From Pseudomonas marginalis (lineage in GTDB: Bacteria; Pseudomonadota; Gammaproteobacteria; Pseudomonadales; Pseudomonadaceae): a stretch of DNA of 64,000 bases. The stretch spans positions 868,001 to 932,000 of the forward strand of contig NZ_FNSU01000003.1 of the NCBI RefSeq assembly GCF_900105325.1. Direction: 5' to 3'. The notes under the pieces are model-generated. The model ran no database searches, had not been told where the DNA came from, and saw nothing but the letters and a program-made list of their open reading frames with translations. A program made the translations under genes and the position numbers. Below, in pieces: positions 32,103 to 41,566 of the stretch (position 1 is the stretch's first letter; each line of letters starts with the position of its first letter).

Positions 32103-34355
32103 TCATTTCAATGCCGGATCTGCGGGGTTAAGTTTCTTCCAGGCCTGCATCACCACCTGCGCCTTGGGCTCTTTGCCGTTCTCCAGGTAATACTGAATCA
32201 ACGACAGCCGCGCATTGCGGTTATACGGTTGCAGCGTGAGCAGCTTTTCCAGTTGCTCACAGGCCTGATCCACCCGCCCACTGTCATGCAGCGCGACTGC
32301 CAGCACATAGCTGTACTGAGGATTCGCCGGCTCCAGGCGTACCGCTTCACGCAGATGCGGCATGGCTTTGGCCGTGTCCCCGGCCCGAATCAGCATCAGC
32401 CCTTGAGTGTGCTGCAACAGTGCCGCTTCTGGGTGCTGCTTGAGGTTGTCCGATATCAGCGTGCGCGCCTCCTGGGCACGTCCATTGGCCTCCAGCCATT
32501 GCGCCAGGGTCACCAGCGCCGGGAAGAAATCCGGGTCGCGCAGCAACGCCGCACGCAACTGTGCTTCAACCTTGTCGCCCCGATCACTGGCCTGATACAG
32601 CATTGCCAGATTGAGATTGGCTTCGGCCCGCTCAAGCAAACTCAACTGCACATTTTCGTATTCCACGATCGCCTTGTCCCAGGCCGGCCCCAGGCCTTGT
32701 GCAGAGACACTCAACAGGTCTCGCGCGGCGATGATTCGAACCGCCAGCACCGGGTCCTGGAGCAGCGGCCCATACAGCGCAACCCGTTCAGCCGGGGGCA
32801 GGAACGCACTGATCGCCCGTACCGCGCTCTCACGCACTTGCGACGCCGGGTTGGCGAGGTCCCTGGTGGCCAGTTTCAGGGCTTGCTCACTTGGGTAGTT
32901 GGACAGTTCAGCCAGCAATGTCGCGCGCTGGATCGCCGGCAGGTTGTTGCGTGCCAACTGGTCATACAGCGCCTGCGCCGCGCCAGGCTGGCCACCGCGG
33001 ATCAAGGCCATGCTCTCTTCGTAACGCGGTGCATGCTCGGCTACAGTGCTGTTCCAAAGCTTGAACTGTTCACTGACCTTATCGCCGGGCCGGGGGATGC
33101 TGAAGCTGTGGTCATGGCGAAAGTCGTTGCCCATGTAGAACTTGCCGGGCATATGGCAATCGACGCAGAACGAACCCGGCTCACCGACAGCGTGGCGAGT
33201 GTGTTCGGGGGAGTCGTAATTCTTGGCCTGCAGCCCGCGACCGTCCACTGTGGCCACAGCAGTTTTGCCCGCGGTGTTGTGGCATTGCAGGCACACGCCA
33301 TTGCCCGGTGCCTTGAGTTCGGCGCTGTGGGGGTTGTGGCAGTCGCTGCAGCGCACGCCCTTGTCGGCCATTTTGCTTTGCGCGAACGAACCGTGTTCGA
33401 ACACTTCATCCTTGATCTTGCCATCCAGTGCATACAGCTCGCGGGTCAGCACGCTGGGCAGGTAGTCGTCCATCAGGCGTTTGCCGACGGTATAGCCGTC
33501 ACCCAACGGCGCACGGCGGGCGTGGCAGCGGGCGCAGGTTTCGATCTCGGCCGTGGCGTCCTTGTCTTTCAGGTCCACGGCGAAACCTGCGTGCAGCAGG
33601 TCACCTTTTTTCGCCGCCCACGCCACATGGTTCGACGCCGGGCCATGGCACGCCTGGCAGCCGACGCCCAGGCTGTTCCATTGGCTGTTGAAGCTGTTCT
33701 TGGCCGCATCGAAATTGCGCTTGTAACCGGTGGTATGGCACTCCACGCACATGAAGTTGGCGTTTTGGCTGGGTTTGCTCCAGTGCAGCGGGTTCTTGAA
33801 GTTCACGCCCTGGCCGGGGTAGAGGTGAAACCAGCGGTTTTTTTGCGTGTCCCAGGCCACGCCCAGGGCCTGCAAGCGCCCGTCACCGACCTCAATCAGG
33901 TACTGCTGCAATGGTGCGATGCCGAAGGTATAGGCGACCTTGAAGTCTCCGGCCTTGCCATCGGCGCCAGGTGTGTTGACCCAGAACTCGTCGCCCCGGC
34001 GCGAGAATCGGGTGGTCTCGCCTTCGCTGCTGAAGGACACATCGTTGAAGTCAGCCGGTACAGTCTCCGGTGCGGCAGCCTGCATTGCCAGTTGGTGGTG
34101 CGAGCCTTGCCAGTCCTTGACCTGGGCCTGGTGGCAGCCTTGGCACTGCTGCTCATCGACCATTTTTGCAGGCGGCACCACCGCCACCGGCTTGACCACG
34201 GGCGCAGGCGCCGAGACCGGCAGCCTGGGCGTACTGGCCTGCAGGAAAAACCAGATCCCGGCCATAGCCAACAGCAAAAGAGCGATCACGACGGGGTACA
34301 GGTAACGGCTGGATGAATCACGGCGAGGTACGGCTTTATTTTCAGGCTTGGGCAT
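32103..34355 (-). CDS. Seven-haem cytochrome c with C-terminal TPR repeats
   Basis: A 750-residue membrane-anchored periplasmic protein. One helix (VVIALLLLAMAGIWFFLQA) is followed by seven CxxCH motifs: CQGCH (71-75), CVECH, CQACH, CARCH, CSDCH, CLQCH and CVDCH. HEAT-like and then TPR repeats follow (RAEANLNLAMLYQ, AALLQHTQGLMLI, NPQYSYVLAVALHDSGR). Similar multihaem-TPR proteins are predicted electron carriers or enzymes of unknown substrate. The start at 34355 has GGAA upstream; an in-frame start 8 codons earlier is weaker. No partner oxidoreductase is adjacent. Confidence 0.9.
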   Translation of the reverse strand: MPKPENKAVPRRDSSSRYLYPVVIALLLLAMAGIWFFLQASTPRLPVSAPAPVVKPVAVVPPAKMVDEQQCQGCHQAQVKDWQGSHHQLAMQAAAPETVPADFNDVSFSSEGETTRFSRRGDEFWVNTPGADGKAGDFKVAYTFGIAPLQQYLIEVGDGRLQALGVAWDTQKNRWFHLYPGQGVNFKNPLHWSKPSQNANFMCVECHTTGYKRNFDAAKNSFNSQWNSLGVGCQACHGPASNHVAWAAKKGDLLHAGFAVDLKDKDATAEIETCARCHARRAPLGDGYTVGKRLMDDYLPSVLTRELYALDGKIKDEVFEHGSFAQSKMADKGVRCSDCHNPHSAELKAPGNGVCLQCHNTAGKTAVATVDGRGLQAKNYDSPEHTRHAVGEPGSFCVDCHMPGKFYMGNDFRHDHSFSIPRPGDKVSEQFKLWNSTVAEHAPRYEESMALIRGGQPGAAQALYDQLARNNLPAIQRATLLAELSNYPSEQALKLATRDLANPASQVRESAVRAISAFLPPAERVALYGPLLQDPVLAVRIIAARDLLSVSAQGLGPAWDKAIVEYENVQLSLLERAEANLNLAMLYQASDRGDKVEAQLRAALLRDPDFFPALVTLAQWLEANGRAQEARTLISDNLKQHPEAALLQHTQGLMLIRAGDTAKAMPHLREAVRLEPANPQYSYVLAVALHDSGRVDQACEQLEKLLTLQPYNRNARLSLIQYYLENGKEPKAQVVMQAWKKLNPADPALK

Positions 34356-34550
34356 TACGACTTCCGATGTCCGATGCATTGACGCTCTGATGGCGCGCTT
34401 AAGCTCCTTGCAGCTTTGACGGTGGGCGCTTGCCTGTCAAATCCATGCTGTGAAATTCCCAATAACTTGCAACGCCCAGCGGGTTATTTTTCCAGAGTTG
34501 GCTATACCTACAGCTCAGCGTTCCTTCGATGACAGCTAGGGAGTTCCACG

Positions 34551-35222
34551 ATGAAGCTAGGACTAATGATCGGCACGGCGTGCATCGCCTCAATCGGGGT
34601 TGTGGGTTGTTCCAGCAAGGTTACGCAGCCGGACGAATACTCCGGGTTTCTCTCCGACTACAGCCACCTGAAGGAAGCCCAGTCTCCATCGGGTGCGGAA
34701 GTGATGCGTTGGGTGGACCCTAAACTGAACCTGAGCCGCTATACCTCGGTGTATATAGAACCCACCCAGTTCTACCCCAAGCCGCAAGCCACCACCAAAA
34801 TTCCTGAAAGCACCTTGCATGGCATTAACACCTACTACAACCAGGCGCTCAAGCGCGAGCTGGAAAAATCACTGCCTCTGGCCAGCGGGCCTGGCCCGGG
34901 CGTGATCGTGGTGCGGGCGGCTATCACGGCGGTCAGCAGCAAGACCGAGAGCCTCAAGCCGTATGAGTACATTCCTGTCGCGCTGGTGGCCGCTGCGGTG
35001 AGCACCGGTACCGGGATTCGTGACCAGGAAACCACCCTGGGCACCGAAGCCCAATTCCTAGATGGCGACAGTGGCAAGGTGATCGCCCAGGTCGTGCGTA
35101 AAGGCACCGGCAAGCCGTTGGCAAATGACTCCCAGGTAATGAAAGCGGACGACGTGAAAAGCGTCATCGACGGCTGGGCATCGGACCTGCATCAGTCATA
35201 TCTGAAGCTTAAAAAGCGCTAA
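34551..35222 (+). CDS. DUF3313 outer-membrane lipoprotein
   Basis: A 223-residue lipoprotein with signal ending VVGC (C20). DUF3313 features include SGFLSDYSHL, then a conserved core with YTSVYIEPTQFYP and ALKRELEKSLPL. The end has TSSVIDGWASDL-like spacing (KSVIDGWASDLHQSYL). The role is unknown; these are probably periplasm-facing lipoproteins. CTAGGGAG provides the ribosome binding site. Convergent with the spermidine synthase-like gene. No operon partner on this strand. Confidence 0.88.
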   Translation: MKLGLMIGTACIASIGVVGCSSKVTQPDEYSGFLSDYSHLKEAQSPSGAEVMRWVDPKLNLSRYTSVYIEPTQFYPKPQATTKIPESTLHGINTYYNQALKRELEKSLPLASGPGPGVIVVRAAITAVSSKTESLKPYEYIPVALVAAAVSTGTGIRDQETTLGTEAQFLDGDSGKVIAQVVRKGTGKPLANDSQVMKADDVKSVIDGWASDLHQSYLKLKKR

Positions 35223-35290
35223 GCCTCAAACACGTCGTAGCGGTGGGTGGCAGGGAGTCGTCGTCACCCAGTTGCTGCGACGTTGCTTGG

Positions 35291-37783
35291 TTATTGGCCA
35301 ATAAACCAACGGTAGTAAGGGTTGGCATTGTCTTGTTGCAACACCGCCTGAATGTCCCGGCCCCAGGCAGTGCGGTCGCCGTCATAGGCATGCAAACTGG
35401 CGCGATAGAACTGCATCAGGCGTTGTTGTTCGCTGGCCAGGGTGCGGGAAAACGCCGGGGCGGCATTTAGTAACGGCGCCGGCACCCGTAAATCCAGCAA
35501 TGCCGGGAGCACCCGGGCGATCTCCTTGCTGCGTACCCATGGTGCGTATTCGATGCGCGGCTGGTCGTCGGTAACCGGCAGTGCATTCCCGGCAAAGCGC
35601 TCCAGGCCTTGGCGATCGGTGACCCAAGTGGCCAGCAGGGTTGCTGCCGAATCAATGCCCACGTCACCTAACGCACTGCTGACGGTCGGTTGCTCAAAAC
35701 GCTGGCGAATCCGTGTGGCATCCAGTTCGATGGGCTCCTTGGAGCCCACCAGCAGCATCTCGTGGAACTCGCTGGTCCACAGCGTCGCGTACGGGAACAC
35801 GTCGAGGAAACTGCGTACCAGCGACCGCGAGTCCTCGATGTTTTGTGTCGGAAGCGGCAGCCATTGGGCCACCAGGCCGTTTTTCTCCAGGCGCCGGGCG
35901 GCCAGCTGGTAGAAGTCGCGGGAATACAAATTGACCACCCCAGCCGCCGACGGTGGTGGCGGTTCTAGGGTGATCAGGTCGTACGCCTGCGGGTTGCGCA
36001 GCAGCTCCTGGCGACCGTCCCGCAGGCGCACGTCGACGCCCGGATCAGTGGCGGCATTGAAGTTGCCCTTGAACAGCGGCGCCGCCTGGATCACCGACGG
36101 CAGCAACTCGGCGACCACACGGTGTTCCAGCCCGGGATAACGCAGCAAAGCCCCGGCGGTAATCCCGGTGCCAAAGCCGATCACCAGCGCCGAACGGGGC
36201 TCGCCGTTATGGATCAGCAGCGGCAACAGCGCCTGGATCCGCATGTAGCGTAGGGACGGCATCGCGTCGCCAGTGTTGGATACGCCCTGAATGTACAGGC
36301 GCTGAAAGCTGCGGGCGCCCTCGCCCTGGGTGACCACGGCGACAGTGGCGCCACGACCTTCCTGGTAAAACGCTAGGCTCGCATTACGTGCCCCGGGCAG
36401 CAGCTTGGCCAGGCGATCCACCGGGGTCAGCAGTGCCACCGCCAGTGACAGCAAGCCGAGGGCAACCACTGCCTGACGCCTGCCTTTCTTGACCCCGTGA
36501 CCACGGCGCACGGCCATATAGCCCACGACACCGGCGATCACCGCGAGCAGGCCCAGGGTACGTACCAGCCCGAGCCAGGGAATCAGCACAAAACCACACA
36601 GTATCACCCCGATAATCCCGCCCAGGGTGTTGAACGCCACCACAGCGCCGACGTCCCTGCCCACATGCTCGCCGCCCACGCTCAATCGCAGGGCCAGGGG
36701 AAAGGCCGCGCCAAGCAACAGGGTTGGCACAAACACGATGCACAGAGCGGCCACCGCAAAACGCGCGCTCATGCCCGGCAGTTCGGCGCCGCCCAAGCTC
36801 AACACCAGGGCTTCGGCCTGGGTTTGCAGTAGTACCAGCCAGCGGCCCAGCAGGGCGATTTCCAGCAAGGCCACCAGCCCGGCACCGGCTATCAGCAGGC
36901 CGAACACGCCCCATGGGTCACGAATGCGTGCTACCCGGCGCGCCATCCACTGGCTGCCGATAAACAGCCCGGCCAGATAGGTGGCTAGTACGACGGCGAA
37001 TGCATAGGTTCGGGTGCTCATGAATTGCACGATGGATTGCGACCACACCACCTCGTACCCCAGGGCCACGCCACCGGCGATGGCATACAGCACCAGCGCC
37101 AGGCGCGCCGGTTTGGCGGTGTGGGTGTGGGGCAGCGGCGCAGGTGTGTGATGCCGCACATACAACAGCGCACCTACGGCGGCCAGTAGGTTGAGCATCG
37201 CAGCCACCAGGGCACTGCCGCGTACGCCAAACGTGGCGATCAGCACAAAGGCGGTGAGCAAAGTACCGGCAATCGCACCTGCGGTGTTGGCGGCATACAA
37301 GCGGCCACCGGCTTGGCCCAGAGCCTTTGGGTCGATGTCCAGCGAGCGCACCAGCACCGGTAAGGTGCCGCCCATCAGCAGTGCCGGTATGCCTACCAGT
37401 ACGAACGGCAGTACCCAGGCCAGCAGGCCGATCTGTTGTTCCAGCCAGGCAAACGGGCTGGCAGCCATGCTCAGGGCGACAGTGGCGCCCACGCCGAGCA
37501 CGGCGACAAGAATTTCGAGGATTGCGTACAGCAGCAACGGTCGTGACAGGCGATCCGCCCAGCGTCCGAACAGCAAGCCACCCAACGCCAGCCCGGCAAA
37601 AAATGCGCTGATGCCGGTGGTGATGGCGTACACCTCCACACCCACGACCAGCGACAGTTGCTTGATCCACAGCACCTGGTACACCAGCGCGGCCATGCCG
37701 GAGATGAAGAGCAGCAAAGTGGGGATCAGGGTGGTGGAGGTGTGAGCCAGTGCAGCAGGTTTGCTGACGGTGCGTGACGACAT
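35291..37783 (-). CDS. Fused membrane transporter-like/spermidine synthase-like protein
   Basis: An 830-residue protein. The first 540 residues form about 14 membrane helices (FISGMAALVYQVLWIKQLSLVVG at the N-terminus). The last 290 form a Rossmann-like aminopropyltransferase domain, with GFGTGITAG, DGRQEL and the substrate-loop-like sequence EPPPPSAAGVVNLYS. Such fusions are annotated as spermidine synthase-like or fused MFS/spermidine synthase; activity is rarely shown. The start at 37783 has AAGG upstream; the longer frame has no ribosome binding site. A terminator separates it from the sulfatase gene upstream. Confidence 0.85.
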   Translation of the reverse strand: MSSRTVSKPAALAHTSTTLIPTLLLFISGMAALVYQVLWIKQLSLVVGVEVYAITTGISAFFAGLALGGLLFGRWADRLSRPLLLYAILEILVAVLGVGATVALSMAASPFAWLEQQIGLLAWVLPFVLVGIPALLMGGTLPVLVRSLDIDPKALGQAGGRLYAANTAGAIAGTLLTAFVLIATFGVRGSALVAAMLNLLAAVGALLYVRHHTPAPLPHTHTAKPARLALVLYAIAGGVALGYEVVWSQSIVQFMSTRTYAFAVVLATYLAGLFIGSQWMARRVARIRDPWGVFGLLIAGAGLVALLEIALLGRWLVLLQTQAEALVLSLGGAELPGMSARFAVAALCIVFVPTLLLGAAFPLALRLSVGGEHVGRDVGAVVAFNTLGGIIGVILCGFVLIPWLGLVRTLGLLAVIAGVVGYMAVRRGHGVKKGRRQAVVALGLLSLAVALLTPVDRLAKLLPGARNASLAFYQEGRGATVAVVTQGEGARSFQRLYIQGVSNTGDAMPSLRYMRIQALLPLLIHNGEPRSALVIGFGTGITAGALLRYPGLEHRVVAELLPSVIQAAPLFKGNFNAATDPGVDVRLRDGRQELLRNPQAYDLITLEPPPPSAAGVVNLYSRDFYQLAARRLEKNGLVAQWLPLPTQNIEDSRSLVRSFLDVFPYATLWTSEFHEMLLVGSKEPIELDATRIRQRFEQPTVSSALGDVGIDSAATLLATWVTDRQGLERFAGNALPVTDDQPRIEYAPWVRSKEIARVLPALLDLRVPAPLLNAAPAFSRTLASEQQRLMQFYRASLHAYDGDRTAWGRDIQAVLQQDNANPYYRWFIGQ

Positions 37784-37810
37784 TGCGTAGAGCCTTGTAG
37801 TAAATACAGA

Positions 37811-37845
37811 TAAAAGTGTTGGGGGGAGCTGACTCCCTCCCAACA
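37811..37845 (-). terminator. Rho-independent terminator after the sulfatase gene
   Basis: Read on the minus strand, TGTTGGGAGGGAG and CTCCCCCCAACA form a 12-bp stem with one bulged A and a TCAG loop, followed by CTTTTA. It lies 11 bases after the sulfatase stop and so ends the long Bat-sulfatase operon. Confidence 0.75.
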
Positions 37846-37855
37846 GATCCCGACT

Positions 37856-39442
37856 TTATTGCGCCGGGTTAGCCTTCATCTTCTCGGCAATCTTCGCATC
37901 CACGCCTGCGCGGATTTGATCGATGCTGAAGCTGGCCGGTTTCTGGCTCGGCGGGTACTCGATAAAGGTCTCGAGGAACTTCGCCGACTTGGTCACCGCC
38001 ACTGCTACGAGATAGACGTTTTTGGTGGTCCAGTCGTAATACTGATCGGAGACTATGTCTGCGCGTTCATACGGGTCCATGCGCAAGTTCAGAATTTTCG
38101 GTACCCGTAGACACACGAATGGCTCGCTCCATACCTTGAAACCTCCGGGCGCGCGTTGTTCGCAGTACACGGCTTTCCAATTACCGAAGCGCGCGGACAC
38201 CAGCACCCCGTCGTCGTTGAAGTAATAGAACTCGTCGCGCGCTCCTTTCGGTTGCTGGCCGGTCAGGTAAGGGAGCTGGTTGAAACCATCCAGATGCACC
38301 TTGAAGTTGTTGCCACCCGCAACCGGTGCCCATCCTTTGAGCAACTTGTCTTTGACCCCCGTGTCGCCCGCAGCCGCCAACAAGGTCGGGAACCAGTCCA
38401 TACCTGAAAACATTTCGTTGGAAACCTCGGCAGGCTTGATTTTACCCGGCCAGCGGATCATCGCTGGCACGCGATAGGCGCCTTCCCAGTTGGAGTTTTT
38501 CTCATTCCGGAACGGCGTAGTTGCCGCGTCCGGCCAGGAGAACTGGTTCGGCCCGTTATCGGTGGTGTAAACCACAATGGTGTTATCGGCAATTTTCAAG
38601 TCGTCGAGGGTTTGTAGCAATTTGCCGACGTCGCCGTCGTGCTCAAGCATGCCATCGGCATACTCATTGCCAGGCATACCGCTCTGGCCCTTCATCGACT
38701 CGCGCACGTGCGTGAACAAGTGCATCCGCGTGGTGTTCATCCACACAAAGAACGGTTTGTTGGCTTCGGCCTGTTTTTTGATGAATGCCTGAGCGGCGGC
38801 GGTGGTTTCGTCGTCGATGGTCTCCATGCGTTTGGTGGTCAGGGCGCCGGTGTCTTCGATCTTGCCGTCGGCAAAGCTGTGGATCACGCCGCGTGGTGAG
38901 TTGGCCTTGACGAACTCAGCGTCGTCCTTAGGCCAATACGGACGCTCGGGCTCTTCTTCAGCATTGAGGTGATAGAGGTTGCCGAAAAACTCGTCAAAAC
39001 CATGATTGGTCGGCAGGTATTCGTCTTTGTCACCGAGGTGGTTCTTGCCGAACTGGCCAGTCGCATACCCAAGTGATTTGAGTGCCTGAGCAATGGTGAT
39101 ATCACGTTTTTGCAAGCCAACGGAGGCACCTGGCGCGCCCACCTTCGACAAACCAGTGCGCAACGGCGTCTGGCCTGTAATGAAGGACGAGCGCCCGGCT
39201 GTGCAGCTGTTTTCCGCGTAATAATCGGTAAACATCATGCCTTCTTTGGCAATACGGTCGATGTTGGGCGTCTTGTAACCCACCACGCCCATGGAATAGG
39301 CGCTGATGTTGGTTTGCCCAATGTCATCGCCGAATATCACCAGGATATTCGGCTTATCGGCGGCCCAGGCTGATGCCGAGACCCCCATCACCGATACCGC
39401 CACCAGGGCGAGTTTCGGCAGCCACTTGCGTATGCGAGTCAT
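37856..39442 (-). CDS. Arylsulfatase-family sulfatase with signal peptide
   Basis: A 528-residue periplasmic hydrolase. The signal peptide ends with ASAWA. Metal ligands are in IFGDDIG (D39, D40). The formylglycine motif CTAGR lies at residues 80-84, a Cys-type CxAxR site. Later features include GQFGKNHLGD and the conserved YTTDNGPNQ. It would hydrolyse sulfate esters once C80 is converted by a formylglycine-generating enzyme, which is not in this window. AGGAG precedes the start. The position at the end of a Bat-type operon is unusual. Confidence 0.88.
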   Translation of the reverse strand: MTRIRKWLPKLALVAVSVMGVSASAWAADKPNILVIFGDDIGQTNISAYSMGVVGYKTPNIDRIAKEGMMFTDYYAENSCTAGRSSFITGQTPLRTGLSKVGAPGASVGLQKRDITIAQALKSLGYATGQFGKNHLGDKDEYLPTNHGFDEFFGNLYHLNAEEEPERPYWPKDDAEFVKANSPRGVIHSFADGKIEDTGALTTKRMETIDDETTAAAQAFIKKQAEANKPFFVWMNTTRMHLFTHVRESMKGQSGMPGNEYADGMLEHDGDVGKLLQTLDDLKIADNTIVVYTTDNGPNQFSWPDAATTPFRNEKNSNWEGAYRVPAMIRWPGKIKPAEVSNEMFSGMDWFPTLLAAAGDTGVKDKLLKGWAPVAGGNNFKVHLDGFNQLPYLTGQQPKGARDEFYYFNDDGVLVSARFGNWKAVYCEQRAPGGFKVWSEPFVCLRVPKILNLRMDPYERADIVSDQYYDWTTKNVYLVAVAVTKSAKFLETFIEYPPSQKPASFSIDQIRAGVDAKIAEKMKANPAQ

Positions 39443-39518
39443 CTGACTTGCTCCTTTCTCGGCTTGAGTCGCATTGCCTGCGACCAACGTTTATTACAGT
39501 CCATCGCGACGTCTTTTC

Positions 39519-40520
39519 TTATTGCACCTGCTTTTGCACAGCAGGCTCGAAAGGGTAGATACGGTTCCACTCGGTTGCCATGTCCACCACGTTCCAGCCT
39601 TTTGTCTTTGCTTCATCCAGCGCCTTGTCCAGGCGCCCGACCTGAGAATTGCGGTCATAGGCCCACTCGCGCTTGGCGTCGGTGTGGTGCACCAGGCCCA
39701 TGAAGCGTTTGCCCGTGCCTGCGGCCGTCCACTGGAGCATTTGCAGGTCGCCGTCGGAGTTGCCGAAGGCCAGGATCGGCCGGCGACCAATGATCGAGTC
39801 GATGCTTTCCGGTTTGCCCGGCCCATCGTCGTTATGGGCGAGCTTGGCGGTGCGTAGCACCTGCGGAGCACCGTCCTTGAGCTGGAACGCGGTGACAAAG
39901 TTGGAGCCGATCACCTGCTCCGGCGGCACGCCGTAGACCACCTCGGCGAAGGCGCGCATGAAGGCGGTGTCGCCTCCGGAGACGATGTAGGTCTTGAATT
40001 GCTGGCTGCGCAGGTAGTCGAGCGTCTCCAGCATCGGCTGGTAGATCATCTCGGTGTAGGGCTTGCCGGTTTTCGGGTGACGGGCCTGGGTGAGCCAGGT
40101 TTTGGCGTTGTCGATAAACGCGTCGGTGGTGATGCCGGTGTGGGTTGCGCCGATGATTTTCAGCAGGCCTTCCATGCCGCTTTGGGCCAGAGCCTGATGA
40201 TCGTTTTCGATCACGGCCTTGAACGGCTGGGTGGTTTTCCACTCGGGATGCTGGGGGGCCAGGCGCTTGATTTCGTCGAAGGCAAACAGCACCTCAAAGT
40301 AGGCTGGCTGTTCGGTCCATAGCGTGCCGTCGTTATCGAATACAGCGATGCGCTCAGCGGGTTTTACGTAGTCCTTGGAGCCTTCGGTAGTCACCGCTTG
40401 GACGAATTCAATGATGTGCTTTTTGCTTGGGCCTTCGTTCCACGAGGGCAGCGGATCGGCCGCCAAGGCAGGCAGGCTGAACAGCAGGAGAAGTGGCAAG
40501 ACAGAACGGAGGGACGTCAT
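39519..40520 (-). CDS. Secreted HAD-family phosphatase
   Basis: A 333-residue protein with a signal peptide (LLLFSLPALA, cleavage before ADPLPSW). A HAD fold follows with the nucleophile motif DNDGT (residues 62-66), a later threonine/serine (SGGD) and KRE-type C-terminal motifs. It is probably a periplasmic phosphatase of the haloacid dehalogenase superfamily; the substrate is unknown. The start overlaps the BatD stop by ATGA. AAAAGGA precedes the ATG. It is part of the operon running to the sulfatase. Confidence 0.85.
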   Translation of the reverse strand: MTSLRSVLPLLLLFSLPALAADPLPSWNEGPSKKHIIEFVQAVTTEGSKDYVKPAERIAVFDNDGTLWTEQPAYFEVLFAFDEIKRLAPQHPEWKTTQPFKAVIENDHQALAQSGMEGLLKIIGATHTGITTDAFIDNAKTWLTQARHPKTGKPYTEMIYQPMLETLDYLRSQQFKTYIVSGGDTAFMRAFAEVVYGVPPEQVIGSNFVTAFQLKDGAPQVLRTAKLAHNDDGPGKPESIDSIIGRRPILAFGNSDGDLQMLQWTAAGTGKRFMGLVHHTDAKREWAYDRNSQVGRLDKALDEAKTKGWNVVDMATEWNRIYPFEPAVQKQVQ

Positions 40521-41566
40521 GGGAAATCCTTTTCGCGACGGGGGTTCAGTGGTAGCAAGCGTAGTCGACGAAACAGCCAACGCAATGCCTCGCAGCCACG
40601 TCGCCACAGCGGCAGAATGCGTGGCCAAATGCCATGTACGAGGTATGCCGCCAGCACCAATAATACGAAGCCTGCGCTCCAGGCCAGCCCGTGCCGCGAC
40701 AACTGCCAGCGGCTGTGCTGGCCGAGTTGCTTGAGGTCTTCGGCGATGGAAAACGTCGGGGTGTAGGCGTTAGCTGCTCGTGCCTCGATGTTGATCTCTG
40801 GCACTCGCGTTATTTGCAGGCGATGGTTGCGGCTGTCCCACCATTTCACGCTGATGGCGGGCAGTTGGAAATGACCGGCTTGCTCGACGCGATACACATG
40901 CCGGTCGATGCGTTGGCCTCCGCTGATGTTGCCGCGTCCGTCATCCAGATTGCTGATAACCGGTGACTGTGGGTAACAACGCAGGCCTATTACCTGTGCC
41001 TGGTCAGGCGGTGGCAAGGAAAGACCGGGTGTATTGTCAGCTTGCAGGGTGAGCGTACGGGTGAAGGTGTCGCCGATCTTGAGCGGTGTTGTGGAGACCG
41101 CCTGGGTCAGGCGCAAACCATCGGCCACCAACACAGTTTCTCCGGGTTCGAACCCCGGCGGCTGAGTGGCCTGGAATGACAGCGGTGCAGTTTGCGCACT
41201 CAAAAGTGCGCTTGCCTGACCGGGCTGGGACTGTACAGTCAGGGCCGGAATGTTAAAGGCCTGGGCCACGGCGGGCGTGATGCGGTAGCGGTAACGCATG
41301 CCATTGAAGGTCTTGCCCTCAATCACCTGGTTCACGTGCTCCGACTCACTGTCCGGTGCCTGCACCCTTGCGCCGGCCAGTTGCAGCGGCGGTAGGCTGG
41401 CGGCGGCGGTGAACCAGCTGTCGGTCAACACATCGACCTGCAATTGCACTTGCTCGCCCACCACCACGTTATTGCCGGGCACCAGTTGCGCTTGCACCCT
41501 AAGTTGCGGTTCGGCAGCCCACAACGGGCCTGCGATAACGAGCAACAGCCAGCAAAGCCTGTTCAT
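40517..41566 (-). CDS. BatD-like membrane protein
   Basis: A 349-residue protein with a signal peptide (LLLVIAGPLWA), two or three beta-sandwich domains, and a C-terminal transmembrane helix (HGLAWSAGFVLLVLAAYLV) with a basic tail. Domain order and position after two VWA proteins match BatD of aerotolerance/Bat operons. The Bat complex is thought to act at the cell envelope in stress resistance; the mechanism is unknown. The start and stop both overlap neighbours by ATGA, so expression is coupled. A longer upstream start was rejected. Confidence 0.82.
   Translation of the reverse strand: MNRLCWLLLVIAGPLWAAEPQLRVQAQLVPGNNVVVGEQVQLQVDVLTDSWFTAAASLPPLQLAGARVQAPDSESEHVNQVIEGKTFNGMRYRYRITPAVAQAFNIPALTVQSQPGQASALLSAQTAPLSFQATQPPGFEPGETVLVADGLRLTQAVSTTPLKIGDTFTRTLTLQADNTPGLSLPPPDQAQVIGLRCYPQSPVISNLDDGRGNISGGQRIDRHVYRVEQAGHFQLPAISVKWWDSRNHRLQITRVPEINIEARAANAYTPTFSIAEDLKQLGQHSRWQLSRHGLAWSAGFVLLVLAAYLVHGIWPRILPLWRRGCEALRWLFRRLRLLPLNPRREKDFP

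Noticed and set aside
32085..34316. 743-codon open frame on the plus strand
   Set aside because: It is the antisense shadow of the TPR cytochrome gene. Its translation has no domain features, and the seven haem motifs are on the other strand.
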